Positions 18,444 through 27,609 of a stretch of DNA of 64,000 nucleotides are shown in pieces. How positions within the stretch are numbered: the first letter of the stretch is position 1; each line of letters begins with the position of its first letter. Source of the DNA: Amycolatopsis mediterranei (GTDB lineage: Bacteria; Actinomycetota; Actinomycetes; Mycobacteriales; Pseudonocardiaceae); the NCBI RefSeq assembly GCF_026017845.1, contig NZ_CP100416.1, positions 7,063,749 to 7,127,748 on the forward strand, in the 5' to 3' direction. A model generated the notes under the pieces. It saw only the letters and a list, made by a program, of their open reading frames with translations. It made no database searches and was not told the origin of the DNA. A program made the translations under genes and the position numbers.

Positions 18444-20045
18444 TCAGCCGCGGTCCTCGATGCGGGCCCGGACCGCCGCCGCGTAGGTGTCGACCGCGGT
18501 GGCCGCCGCCGTCAGCTCGCAGGGGCCGTCGATCAGCAGCCTCTTCGCCGGGGTGTACGCCTGCTCGATCTCCGGGTCGCCGACCAGCCCGTGCTCGCGG
18601 GCCAGCTCCAGGTCGCCCGCCAAGCGGGTCCGCAGCTCCTCGCGGCGGGCGACCAGCCCGTCGAGGACCGCGCGCTGGCGGCGGCCGTCCTCCACCGCCG
18701 GGGCCACCGCGTGCTCGTGACCGTCGATGTGGCGCTCGACCCACTCCGCGTCGCCGTCCACCTCCGCCGACCGCAGCTGCTTGAGCGCGCCGCGCAGCCG
18801 CTGCGCGCGGGCCGGCAACATCGCGACGCCCGTGAAGCGCGTCGCCACGCGCAGCTGGTACGCCTCGATCTCCGCCAGCTCCGCCACCGCCTGGGTGAGC
18901 ACCTCCAGGCGGCCGGCGAGGTCGTCCGGGGCCGGGCGGACCTGGCCCGTGCTCGCCCGCACCGCCGCCACCCCCGGCGAGGACTCGTCCCGGAAGCCCA
19001 GCAGCAGGCGGAGACCCAGCTCGGCCGCGCGGCCGGCGAGCGGGGCGAGCACCTCGCCGACGAGCCGCTCCGGCTCCGCCGAGTCGTCGATCCCGTCGAC
19101 GACCAGAGTCCGGCCCGCGACGCCGGTGGTGAGCCGGTCGGCAATGCGGTGGCGGACGGCGTCCGCGGTGCGGCCGGTCGCGTCGACCGCGAGGTCCACG
19201 CTGCCCGGCGGCGGCGTCTCGCCGAGCGCCGGCGGCAGGCCGGGCACACCGAGGGAACGTTCCCGGTCGGCGAGCACGATCCCGAACCGCAGCGCCGCGG
19301 CGACGGGCGAGCCGGCCTCGCCGGTGTCGACGACCCAGACCGTGCCCGGCTCGGCCTTGGCGAACCAGTCGGCGACGCGCTGCACGAAGGCGACGTCGAC
19401 GGCCTCGCCGACCGGGCGCGAGAAACTCGCGTCGACGGCCGGGCTGCCGGAAGTCCAGATGCTCAGCTGGGGCAGGTGCCCGAGCATGGTTTCGACCGGC
19501 ACCATCCAGGTGCCGGAGTCCTTGCCGACCACCATGCCGACGACGTGGCCGGTCGCTTCGTCGATCACCGCCGTGCCGCCGAAGCCGGGGCCGAGCGGTT
19601 CGGCTTCGGCGGTGCGGAAGAGGCGGATCCACTCGCCGCCGGTCTGCTCCGGGCCGCCGAGCCGGGCGAGGGTCCAGCGGCCGACCGAGCCCGGCGGGAA
19701 CCCGAACGCGCGGACGAGCTGGTGCTCGCCGAGGGGCATGCGGTGCAGCGGAGCGCGGAACACGCGGGATTCGGGGCGTTCCAGGCGCAGCAGGGCGAGA
19801 TCGCCGTGGCCGCCGCCGTCGGAGGGCACCCAGCAGCCTTCGACGACGGTCGCCGTGGCGGGCATGGCTTCGGCCAAGCCGACGAAGTCGACGCTCAACG
19901 CGGCTCGCGGGCCGCCCGCGGTCTCGACGACGTGCGCGCTCGTGAGCACGTGGTACTCGTCCAGTACCGTGCCCGCACCGCACACCCGGCCGAGTTCGTC
20001 GTGCAACCGGACCCGCCAGCGTCGTCGCTCACGCTCGAACCCCAT
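18444..20045 (-). CDS. Trypsin-fold protein lacking the catalytic serine, with a long C-terminal domain
   Basis: Residues 1-200 have a chymotrypsin-like fold: catalytic-type histidine in VLTSAHVV, aspartate in GGHGDLALLRL, but the usual GDSGG is PGFGGTAV, so serine is replaced by phenylalanine. A substrate-pocket-like VVGMVVGKDSGTW follows. This looks like a pseudoprotease that may bind peptides rather than cut them. The remaining about 330 residues are helical, with a nucleotide-independent appearance (no Walker A), ending AYTPAKRLLIDGPCELT and then a helix. Such trypsin-like modules are common at the N-terminus of actinobacterial conflict proteins. The start MGFERERRRWRVRL is chosen by fold; no good ribosome site is visible. 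Confidence 0.7.
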   Translation of the reverse strand: MGFERERRRWRVRLHDELGRVCGAGTVLDEYHVLTSAHVVETAGGPRAALSVDFVGLAEAMPATATVVEGCWVPSDGGGHGDLALLRLERPESRVFRAPLHRMPLGEHQLVRAFGFPPGSVGRWTLARLGGPEQTGGEWIRLFRTAEAEPLGPGFGGTAVIDEATGHVVGMVVGKDSGTWMVPVETMLGHLPQLSIWTSGSPAVDASFSRPVGEAVDVAFVQRVADWFAKAEPGTVWVVDTGEAGSPVAAALRFGIVLADRERSLGVPGLPPALGETPPPGSVDLAVDATGRTADAVRHRIADRLTTGVAGRTLVVDGIDDSAEPERLVGEVLAPLAGRAAELGLRLLLGFRDESSPGVAAVRASTGQVRPAPDDLAGRLEVLTQAVAELAEIEAYQLRVATRFTGVAMLPARAQRLRGALKQLRSAEVDGDAEWVERHIDGHEHAVAPAVEDGRRQRAVLDGLVARREELRTRLAGDLELAREHGLVGDPEIEQAYTPAKRLLIDGPCELTAAATAVDTYAAAVRARIEDRG

Positions 20046-20147
20046 TCGGCGGACCCTACGCCGTGATCGCCACGCGTTGGCGCCGACCTCCCTACCCAGC
20101 GGTAATGGCTCACCCGAACGGAGTCCTCCGTTCGGCACAACGCCCGA

Positions 20148-20675
20148 TCACACTCGCCCGAACACGCGGCTGCCGGGCGCGGCCGGATCGTCGCCGGCCC
20201 AGAACTCGAACCAGTGCCGGGTGAACTCCTCGCGGGAGAGGCCGCCGTCGCCGTCGGAGTCGAGGAGCGCGAAGACGTCGCCGGACGGCGTGCCGACGCC
20301 GTTCCAGGCCGCGATCAGGCGTTCGTACTCGGCGGCGGAGATGACACCGTCGCCGTTTTCGTCGACGGCCTCGAACATCGCCTCGGCCGTCCCGGTGACG
20401 GCGCCCGGCATCGCCGGGAGGGCGTCGACGACCTGGAGCACCTGGTCGAGGCTGACCTGGCCGGTGCCGCCCGCCGCCTCGTCGAGAGCGCCCCACCAGC
20501 CCATCATGACGGCGGCGAGCTTCTGCCCGGCCGGTGTGCTCGCGTCGGTGCCGCGGAGGTCGAGCCACCTCGCGGTGAGCGCCCGGAAGTCGGTCTCCGT
20601 CAGGAACCCGTCGCCGTCGGTGTCCATGGCGCCGAAGACGCCGGAGATCTTGCGCCGCTGGAAGTCACTGGCCAT
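20148..20675 (-). CDS. EF-hand calcium-binding protein (calerythrin-like)
   Basis: Three intact calcium loops are visible: DTDGDGFLTETDF, DENGDGVISAAEYE and DSDGDGGLSREEF; the second of the usual four hands (TGQVSLDQVL) is degenerate. The 175-residue size and spacing match the calerythrin/sarcoplasmic calcium-binding group known in actinomycetes. It should buffer or sense calcium in the cytoplasm. The ATG giving MASDFQRRK is chosen; another lies four codons upstream. It is 102 bases upstream of the pseudoprotease gene on the same strand, so they may be co-expressed. Confidence 0.88.
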   Translation of the reverse strand: MASDFQRRKISGVFGAMDTDGDGFLTETDFRALTARWLDLRGTDASTPAGQKLAAVMMGWWGALDEAAGGTGQVSLDQVLQVVDALPAMPGAVTGTAEAMFEAVDENGDGVISAAEYERLIAAWNGVGTPSGDVFALLDSDGDGGLSREEFTRHWFEFWAGDDPAAPGSRVFGRV

Positions 20676-20839
20676 GGCGCCCAGCATCGCCGCGGCGCGG
20701 GCCGCCCGACGACGTCCGGCCGAGTGCTCCCGCGTCACGACCCGGTGATCCGGGCCGTGACGCCCAGTGAGCCCCCTGCTTTGAGGGGGTCCGGGTGGCG
20801 AAGCCCCCGGCCCGGGGCGGAGCCCCGGATGTCACAGCC

Positions 20840-23581
20840 TCAGTGTGCGGCTTCGTTCCACGACCGCCCGTAGCCGACCGACACCTCGAGCGGCACCGCC
20901 AGGGCGTACGCCGAGCCCATGCCCTCGCGCACCAGCTGCTCCAGCTGCTCCTTCTCGCCTTCGGCGACTTCCAGGACCAGTTCGTCGTGGACCTGCAGCA
21001 GGATCCGGCTCTTCAGCTTCGCCTCGACCAGCGCGCGGTGGACGTTGAGCATCGCGACCTTGATGATGTCGGCCGCGCTGCCCTGGATCGGGGCGTTGAG
21101 CGCCATCCGCTCGGCCATCTCGCGGCGCTGGCGGTTGTCGCTGTTGAGGTCCGGCAGGTAGCGGCGGCGGCCGAAGACCGTTTCGGTGTACCCGTTCTTC
21201 GCCGCGACGCCGACGACCGAGTGGAGGTAGTCGCGCACCCCGCCGAAGCGGTCGAAGTACGCCTCCATCTGGGACTTGGCGTCCTCGGTGGAAATCCGCA
21301 GCTGCTGCGAAAGCCCGTACGCCGACAACCCGTACGCGAGCCCGTACGACATCGCCTTGACGCGGTAGCGCAGCTCCGGCGTGATCTCCTCCGGCGGCAT
21401 CGAGAACGCTCGCGACGCGACGAACGTGTGCAGGTCCTCGCCGGAGTTGAACGCCTCGATGAGGCCCTCGTCCTGCGAAAGGTGCGCCATGATCCGCATT
21501 TCGATCTGGCTGTAGTCCGCGGTCATCAGCTCGGTGAAGCCCTCGCCGACGACGAAGGCGTCACGGATGCGGCGGCCTTCTTCGGTGCGGACCGGGATGT
21601 TCTGCAGGTTCGGCTCGGTCGAGGACAGCCGCCCGGTGGCCGCGATCGTCTGCAGCAGCGTGGTGTGGATGCGCCCGTCGTCGGCGACGGACTTGATCAG
21701 GCCCTCGACCGTCGTGCGCAGCTTCGTCGCGTCCCGGTGCTCCAGCATGTGCTGCAGGAACGGGTGCTCGGTCTTCTCGAACAGGCCCTGCAGCGCCTCG
21801 GCATCGGTGGTGTAGCCGGTCTTGGTGCGCTTGGTCTTCGGCATGCCGAGCTCGTCGAACAGCACGACCTGCAGCTGCTTCGGCGAGCCGAGGTTGATCT
21901 GCTTGCCGATCACCGCGTACGCCTCTTCGGCGGCCTGCGTGACGCGCGAAAGGTAGTGCGCCTCCAGCGTGGTCAGCTGCTCGAGGTCGACGGCGACGCC
22001 GGCGATCTCCAGCTCGGTGATCACTTCCAGCAGCGGCAGCTCCAGCTCGGCGAGCAGCTTCGCGCCGCCGATCTGCTCGAGCTCCTTCTCGAGCGCGCCG
22101 GCCAGCTCGAAGATCGCGCGGGCCTTGACCAGCTCGTCCTGGATCTCCTTCTGCTCCAGGCCTTCCGCGCCGCCGTCGAGCAGCGACAGCTGCCCGTCGC
22201 CGCCGTCGGTCTCCGAGCGCAGCTCGCGGTGCAGGTAGCGCAGCGCGAGGTCGTCCAGCTCGAACGTGCGCTGCCCGGGCCGCACCAGGTAGGCGGCCAG
22301 CGCGGTGTCCATGGCGAGCCCCGAGAGGACCCAGCCGCGGGCGCGGATCGCGTGCAGCGGGGTCTTGAGGTCGTGGCCGGTCTTGCGGATGGCCGGGTCG
22401 GCCAGCCAGGCGGCGAGCGCCGCGTCGTCGGCCTGGTCCATCGCCGTGACGTCGACATACGCGCCTTCACCGTCGGCCGTCGCGAAGGCGATCGCGCGCA
22501 GGTCGGACCGGACCGACGTGCCCACCGCGCGGAAGGACAGGGCCACCGGCTCGCCCGCGCTCGCGTGCGCGGTCAGCCACGCGCCCAGCGCACCGGGTGC
22601 GAGCGCGGAACCCGAGACCTCGAAGCCTTCGTCGGCCTCCGGCTCGGCGCTCTGCAGCGTCGCGAACAGCCGGTCGCGCAGCACGCGGAACTCCAGCTCG
22701 TCGAACAGCGCGTGCACCGCCTCGCGGTCCCACGGGCGCAGCTCCAGCCCGGACGGCGCGATCTCCAGCTCGACGTCCCGGATCAGCTCGGTCAGCTGGC
22801 GGTTGAGCTGGACCGAGGACAGGTGCGCCCGCAGCGCATCGCCCACCTTGCCCTTGACCTCGTCCACGCGGTCGATCAGGTCGTCGAGCGAGCCGAACTG
22901 CTTGATCCACTTGGCCGCGGTCTTCTCGCCGACACCGGGGATGCTCGGCAGGTTGTCCGAGGGGTCGCCGCGCAGCGCGGCGAAGTCCGGGTACTGCCGC
23001 GGGGTGAGCCCGTACTTCTCTTCGACGGCGTCCGGGGTGAACCGGGTCATCTCCGAGACGCCGCGCTTCGGGTACAGCACGGTGACGTGCTCGGTGACCA
23101 GCTGCAGCGCGTCGCGGTCGCCGGTACAGATGAGGACGTCGAAGCCGTCGGCCGTCGCCTGCGTGGTGAGCGTGGCGATGATGTCGTCGGCCTCGAAGTT
23201 CTCCTTCACCAGCGACGGGATGCCGAGCACGTCGAGGACCTCTTTGACCAGGTCCACCTGGCCGCGGAACTCGTCCGGCGTGGTGCTGCGGTTCGCCTTG
23301 TAGTCGGCGAAGGTCTCCGAGCGGAACGTCTTGCGCGAGAGGTCGAACGCCACCGCCAGGTGGGTCGGCGCTTCGTCGCGCAGGAGGTTGATGAGCATCG
23401 AGGTGAAGCCGAAGACCGCGTTCGTGACCTGACCGGTCTTGGTCTTGAAGTTCTCCGCGGGCAGGGCGAAGAACGCGCGGTAGGCCATGGAATGACCGTC
23501 GATCAGCAGCAGCTTCGGCCGCTCGGCGGTGGCGGTGGTTCCTGTGGCGTTGGCAACGGTCGTCTTCTCACTCGGGCTCAC
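20840..23581 (-). CDS. polA: DNA polymerase I
   Basis: The protein of about 913 residues carries an N-terminal 5'-3' exonuclease (LLLIDGHSMAYRAFFALP, then NFEADDIIATL and GDRDALQLV), a central 3'-5' exonuclease-like region whose metal-binding acidic residues are not evident, as usual in this phylum, and a C-terminal polymerase with motif A (TADYSQIEMRIMAHLS), motif B (YRVKAMSYGLAYGLSAYGL) and motif C (LQVHDELVLEV). The GTG giving VSPSEKTTVAN is preferred; the frame opens 15 codons earlier but that would run into the divergent thioesterase leader. Confidence 0.97.
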   Translation of the reverse strand: MSPSEKTTVANATGTTATAERPKLLLIDGHSMAYRAFFALPAENFKTKTGQVTNAVFGFTSMLINLLRDEAPTHLAVAFDLSRKTFRSETFADYKANRSTTPDEFRGQVDLVKEVLDVLGIPSLVKENFEADDIIATLTTQATADGFDVLICTGDRDALQLVTEHVTVLYPKRGVSEMTRFTPDAVEEKYGLTPRQYPDFAALRGDPSDNLPSIPGVGEKTAAKWIKQFGSLDDLIDRVDEVKGKVGDALRAHLSSVQLNRQLTELIRDVELEIAPSGLELRPWDREAVHALFDELEFRVLRDRLFATLQSAEPEADEGFEVSGSALAPGALGAWLTAHASAGEPVALSFRAVGTSVRSDLRAIAFATADGEGAYVDVTAMDQADDAALAAWLADPAIRKTGHDLKTPLHAIRARGWVLSGLAMDTALAAYLVRPGQRTFELDDLALRYLHRELRSETDGGDGQLSLLDGGAEGLEQKEIQDELVKARAIFELAGALEKELEQIGGAKLLAELELPLLEVITELEIAGVAVDLEQLTTLEAHYLSRVTQAAEEAYAVIGKQINLGSPKQLQVVLFDELGMPKTKRTKTGYTTDAEALQGLFEKTEHPFLQHMLEHRDATKLRTTVEGLIKSVADDGRIHTTLLQTIAATGRLSSTEPNLQNIPVRTEEGRRIRDAFVVGEGFTELMTADYSQIEMRIMAHLSQDEGLIEAFNSGEDLHTFVASRAFSMPPEEITPELRYRVKAMSYGLAYGLSAYGLSQQLRISTEDAKSQMEAYFDRFGGVRDYLHSVVGVAAKNGYTETVFGRRRYLPDLNSDNRQRREMAERMALNAPIQGSAADIIKVAMLNVHRALVEAKLKSRILLQVHDELVLEVAEGEKEQLEQLVREGMGSAYALAVPLEVSVGYGRSWNEAAH

Positions 23582-23643
23582 GCGGCCGAGTCTAGGCTGA
23601 GGGTCCGACACTCTTACGTGTCGCATAGGAAGAGGAGCACTGC

Positions 23644-24084
23644 GTGACCGAACGCGCCGCAGACGTCGCGGTCGAGAACTACGCCGGGATCGATCCGGCC
23701 GCCGCGGACCAGCAGCTGAACGACAAGGTCGGCATGAAGCTCCTGGAGGCCACCGCCGAACGCGTGGTCGGCACCATCCCGGTCGAAGGCAACCTCCAGC
23801 CGTACGGGCTGCTGCACGGCGGCGCCAACGCCGTGCTCGCCGAGGCGCTGGGTTCGACGGTCGCCGCGCTGAACGCGGGACCGGACCGCGCGGCGATGGG
23901 GCTGGAGCTGTCCTGCACGCACCACCGGGCCGTCCGGTCGGGCACCGTCACCGGGGTGGCGACCCCGCTGCACGTCGGCCGCGGCACGATCACCGCGGAG
24001 ATCGTGCTGACCGACGACGAGGGCCGCCGCACCTGCACCGCCCGGCTCACCTGCGTGGTCCGGGACCGCCCGCCCGGCGCCTGA
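23644..24084 (+). CDS. Hotdog-fold thioesterase (PaaI-like)
   Basis: The 146-residue protein has the PaaI-type hotdog signature: LLHGGANAVLAEALGSTVAA, where the asparagine and glutamate region provides the catalytic site, and a second strand set GTVTGVATPLHVGRGTITAEI. It probably hydrolyses a CoA thioester; relatives include 1,4-dihydroxy-2-naphthoyl-CoA and phenylacetyl-CoA thioesterases. The GTG start has AAGAGGAG upstream. A LysR gene follows after five bases. Confidence 0.88.
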   Translation: MTERAADVAVENYAGIDPAAADQQLNDKVGMKLLEATAERVVGTIPVEGNLQPYGLLHGGANAVLAEALGSTVAALNAGPDRAAMGLELSCTHHRAVRSGTVTGVATPLHVGRGTITAEIVLTDDEGRRTCTARLTCVVRDRPPGA

Positions 24085-24089
24085 ACCCC

Positions 24090-25061
24090 GTGGACCTCGA
24101 CGTCGCCCAGGTCCGGGCGTTCGTGGCGACCGCCGAGCAGCGGCACTTCGGGCGGGCCGCCCAGTCGCTGTTCCTCACCCAGCAGGCGTTGTCGAAGCGG
24201 ATCCGGAAGCTCGAAGACGCGCTCGCCACGGCGTTGTTCCTGCGCACGCCCCGCTCGGTCGAGCTGACCGCCGAAGGCGAACGGTTCCTCCCGCACGCGC
24301 GCGAGCTGGTGCGGGTGGCCGACGCCGCCGTGGCCGCGATGGGCGCCGAGGACCGGCCGTTGCGCCTCGACCTCGTCGACCACCGGCTCTCCCCCATGTT
24401 CCTGCTCCGCCGGCTGGCCGTGCACGAACCGGGGCTGCGCATCGACCGGGTCGCCGGCCGCGGGTTCGCGAACGCGATCGACCCGCTGCTGTCCGGGGAG
24501 CTCGACGCCGCCTTCGGGCGCGTGTCCGGCTGCGGTCGGCCGCTGCCGGCCGAGCTGGAACACCGGCCGGTCCGGCTCGAGCCGCTGGTCGCGCTGCTCG
24601 CGCCGGAGCACCCGCTGGCCGTGCAGGACGTGCTGCGCCTCGACGAGCTGCGCGCCGACGGGATCTGGCTGCCCGGGCTCGGCGGACCCGCCGAGTGGCT
24701 GTCCTACCTGAAGGAGCTGTGCGACGAGTTCGCCGTGCCGATCGACGACTCCGGCGTCAGCTACGACCTGCGGCACACGCTCGAGCAGACGCGGTACGGC
24801 AAGCGGCGCGTCACCCTGGCCGGGGCCGACATGGAACTCGCGCCGGACCTCAACCTGCGGGTGCTGCCGTTCGAGCCGTCCCCGTTGTTCCCGTGGTCGC
24901 TGGTCTGGCGGCGCGGCAAGGCGCACCCGGCGCTGCGGCGGCTGCTGGCCGCCGCCGGGCGCACCAGCCGCGAAGAGGACTGGTGCGCCTACGACCCCGG
25001 GCACGCCTGGCTGCCCGCCGACGACGTCAGCCTCGCAACCGCCGCGCGAACCACTCGCTGA
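24090..25061 (+). CDS. LysR family transcriptional regulator
   Basis: The N-terminal winged helix-turn-helix is classic: FVATAEQRHFGRAAQSLFLTQQALSKRIRKLEDAL, residues 11-45. A type 2 periplasmic-binding-like effector domain follows (DLVDHRLSPMFLL, LLAPEHPLAVQ). Length is 323. It lies 5 bases after the thioesterase gene and may be cotranscribed with it; its 3' end overlaps the convergent hydrolase gene by 35 bases. Confidence 0.9.
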   Translation: MDLDVAQVRAFVATAEQRHFGRAAQSLFLTQQALSKRIRKLEDALATALFLRTPRSVELTAEGERFLPHARELVRVADAAVAAMGAEDRPLRLDLVDHRLSPMFLLRRLAVHEPGLRIDRVAGRGFANAIDPLLSGELDAAFGRVSGCGRPLPAELEHRPVRLEPLVALLAPEHPLAVQDVLRLDELRADGIWLPGLGGPAEWLSYLKELCDEFAVPIDDSGVSYDLRHTLEQTRYGKRRVTLAGADMELAPDLNLRVLPFEPSPLFPWSLVWRRGKAHPALRRLLAAAGRTSREEDWCAYDPGHAWLPADDVSLATAARTTR

Positions 25062-25797
25062 ACGCCGCGTCGACGCGCGCCGCGGCCGGCGTCCCCGGCG
25101 GGAACTCGTGGGCCATCCCGTCGACCGTCACCAGCTCGGTTCCCAGCTTCGCGTGCAGCGCCGCCGCGGGCTCGCGCACGGCGACGTCGTCGTCCGCGCC
25201 GGTGACCAGCAGCAGCGGCGCGGTCAGCTCGGCGGCCCGGTCGACGTAGTCGTAGCGGGCCGCGACCGCCCGGGACCGCTCGGTCCACGGGTAGGTCACC
25301 CCGAAGCGCCGCTCGTTGGCGGTGATCATCGGCGCGAGCTGGACGACCGGGCTGGCCACCGCCGCGGCGGTGATCTCGACATCGCCGCGGGCCAGCACCT
25401 CGAGCGCCACGATCGCCCCCGCCGAGCCGCCGAACACCCCGAGCGGCCCGGTCGCGCCCGGCAGCCGCTCGCGCAGTTCGGCCAGCGCGGCCGGGAACTC
25501 GCCCGCCGCCTGCTCGGTCACCGGCTCGAAGGCGTTCAGGACGGCGTCCTCGCTCGCCCGCCGGAAGACCTCGTGGTGGCCGCCCTCGGGCAGCCGCGCC
25601 CCGGAGAGCGGGAGCCCGAAGTACACGCGCCACGCCCGGACGTCCGCCATCGGGACGGCCGCCGCCATCGCCCGTTCGCTGGCCGGCGCGTCCATCAGGT
25701 GCCAGCCCGCCACCAGTGCCACCGGGCCGTCCGGGTCCGCCGGCGGCACCGCCACGAACGGCACCCCCGCGGCCACGCCCTCGACCATCTCGTCCAT
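25027..25797 (-). CDS. Alpha/beta hydrolase
   Basis: The nucleophile elbow is GVFGGSAGAIVAL, with GxSxG, the acid is in LLLVTGADDDVAVREP, and the histidine in VTVDGMAHEFPPG, in the right order and spacing for a serine hydrolase of about 256 residues. No membrane or secretion signal is seen. The start MDEMVEGVAAG follows the good ribosome site AGGGAGAGACAG, so the longer upstream frame is not used. The substrate is unknown. Confidence 0.83.
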   Translation of the reverse strand: MDEMVEGVAAGVPFVAVPPADPDGPVALVAGWHLMDAPASERAMAAAVPMADVRAWRVYFGLPLSGARLPEGGHHEVFRRASEDAVLNAFEPVTEQAAGEFPAALAELRERLPGATGPLGVFGGSAGAIVALEVLARGDVEITAAAVASPVVQLAPMITANERRFGVTYPWTERSRAVAARYDYVDRAAELTAPLLLVTGADDDVAVREPAAALHAKLGTELVTVDGMAHEFPPGTPAAARVDAAFSEWFARRLRG

Positions 25798-26337
25798 CTG
25801 TCTCTCCCTGTCTTCCGGCTGCTTCCAGCGAACCGCCGGGGAGAGTGCGGGTCCAACAGCCGTTCCGACGGCCACGACAACCGTTGGTTGTGACAGCCGG
25901 GCCTCGCCGGGCGGACGTTCGGGCAGACCTGAGCAAGGGGGTGGTTCGTCCGGCGGGCCGAACCGGACGTAAGGTGCATCCCCACGGCGGCGCCCGCAGC
26001 TCCCGCGACCCCGTCAGGGTGAACAGCGGGCCACCGGGAAACCGGCCACGGTCCGGTCGCCGAAATGGGCGATGACATACCGTGGAAACACTGCTGTCAC
26101 CCATTCGCAGAACGAGCGCCGATACTTAGCATCGCTGCGTGACCAGCGACGGGCCACGAGGAAACATCGTTCGGCTTTTCGTGCAATTCGTGTCGGTTGC
26201 GATCGTCACGATGTGGACACAGAGTAGTGAGGCCGCCTGTGCACAAGACGGGCGAGAGGGATATCTTCCTGCCCTAACCTAGCCCCTGTGTCGGGGGCAA
26301 CGCCTACCGGCGGCTGGTTGGTCATGGGAGGTAGTCG
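25798..26337. promoter_or_regulatory. 540-bp gap between hydrolase and livK
   Basis: The region separates two divergent genes and probably carries both promoters. Near 26197 there is a TTGCGA that could serve as a -35 box for livK, but I find no -10 at a good distance. No gene, tRNA or strong hairpin is seen. The right half (26095-26290) is less GC-rich than the surrounding genes, as promoters often are. Confidence 0.4.
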
Positions 26338-27498
26338 GTGTCAGGAGTGCGTTTTGGACGGGTTCTCGCCCTCGCAGCGGCGACGTCGCTCGCGCTGGCG
26401 GGCTGCGCCGGTGGCGGCTCGTCGAGCAGTGGTGACGGCAGCACGCTGAAGATCGGGTTCATGGGCGACCTGACCGGGGAGAACTCCGGGATCGTGATCC
26501 CGCCCCGCAACGGTGCCCAGCTCGCGATCGACGAGTACAACGCCACGAATCCGAAGACCAAGCTCGAGCTGAAGCCCTACGACAGCCAGGGCAAGCCCGA
26601 CCAGGCGACCTCGCTGATCACCACGGCGATCGGCTCGGACAAGATCACCGCGCTGATCGGCCCGGCCTTCTCCGGCGAGTCGAAGGCCATCGGCGGCCAG
26701 CTCGAGCAGAACAAGATCCCGAGTGTCTCGCCCTCGGCGACCAACCCGGGCCTGGCGAAGAACAACTGGTCGTACTGGCACCGCGTCGTGGCCAACGACG
26801 ACGACCAGGGCCCCGCGATCGCGAACTTCCTGATCACGGCGAAGTCGCCGAAGTCGGCGTTCGTCATCTCGGACGACCAGGAGTACAGCGTCGGCCTCGC
26901 GGACGCGTTCGAGAAGACCTTCAAGGACAAGGGTGTCGCGGTTCAGCGCGACAAGTTCCCGAAGGACGCGCCGGACTACTCCTCGACCGTGCAGAAGGTC
27001 AAGGCGGCCAACCCGGACATCATCACCTTCGGTGGCTACTACGCGCAGGGCGGCCCGCTGCTCAAGCAGCTGCGTGACGGCGGCGTGAAGGCCATCTTCG
27101 CCACCGGTGACGGTTCGCTCGACCCGCAGCTGATCTCGGGCGCGGGTGCCGCGGCCGCCGAAGGCGCGGTCATCGGCTGCCCGTGCAACATCCCGGACGC
27201 GGGTGCCGCGAACGACTTCGCCACCAAGTACAAGGCGAAGTTCAACGTCGCCCCGGCGATCTACGCCACCGAGGGCTACGACGCCGCGACCGCCATCATC
27301 AACGCGGTCAAGGCGGGCAACACCACCGGCGAGACGATCAACACCTTCCTGAAGACCGTGGACTTCAAGGGCGCCTCGAAGCAGATCAAGTTCAAGGCGA
27401 ACGGTGAGCCCGAGACCGCCGCGATCAACGTGTACCAGGTCGTCGGCGGCGTCATCAAGAACCTCGGCGCGTCGACCGAAGCCAAGATCACCGGCTGA
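26338..27498 (+). CDS. livK: Branched-chain amino acid ABC transporter, substrate-binding lipoprotein
   Basis: The N-terminus has a lipoprotein signal: a charged start, LALAAATSLALAG and then the lipobox cysteine (LAGC) at about residue 23. The rest is a type 1 periplasmic-binding protein (IGFMGDLTGENSGI, ALIGPAFSGESKAIG, then FGGYYAQGGPLLKQL). It delivers leucine, isoleucine, valine or related amides to the LivHMGF complex. The GTG start has GGGAGGTAGTCG before it. The gene is followed by a hairpin and then the permease genes. Confidence 0.93.
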   Translation: MSGVRFGRVLALAAATSLALAGCAGGGSSSSGDGSTLKIGFMGDLTGENSGIVIPPRNGAQLAIDEYNATNPKTKLELKPYDSQGKPDQATSLITTAIGSDKITALIGPAFSGESKAIGGQLEQNKIPSVSPSATNPGLAKNNWSYWHRVVANDDDQGPAIANFLITAKSPKSAFVISDDQEYSVGLADAFEKTFKDKGVAVQRDKFPKDAPDYSSTVQKVKAANPDIITFGGYYAQGGPLLKQLRDGGVKAIFATGDGSLDPQLISGAGAAAAEGAVIGCPCNIPDAGAANDFATKYKAKFNVAPAIYATEGYDAATAIINAVKAGNTTGETINTFLKTVDFKGASKQIKFKANGEPETAAINVYQVVGGVIKNLGASTEAKITG

Positions 27499-27522
27499 CG
27501 AAACAGGAATAGCACTTGACGA

Positions 27523-27566
27523 CGGGAGCGGGGGCGCTGTGGTGACCACAGCACCCCCGCTCCCGG
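27523..27566 (+). terminator. Hairpin between livK and livH
   Basis: A 20-bp stem beginning CGGGAGCGGGGGCGCTGTGG pairs with positions 27547-27566 with one wobble, leaving a four-base loop. It has no long T-tract, so it probably works as an attenuator or mRNA 3' stabiliser. In other liv operons this arrangement lets the binding protein be made in excess over the membrane parts. Confidence 0.75.
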
Positions 27567-27609
27567 TCCGTATCCCTGTCCTCGCCCTGTCTCGTAAGGC
27601 GCTCACGTC

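Noticed and set aside
20795..23647. Long plus-strand frame opposite polA
   Set aside because: Antisense shadow of polA with low-complexity composition.
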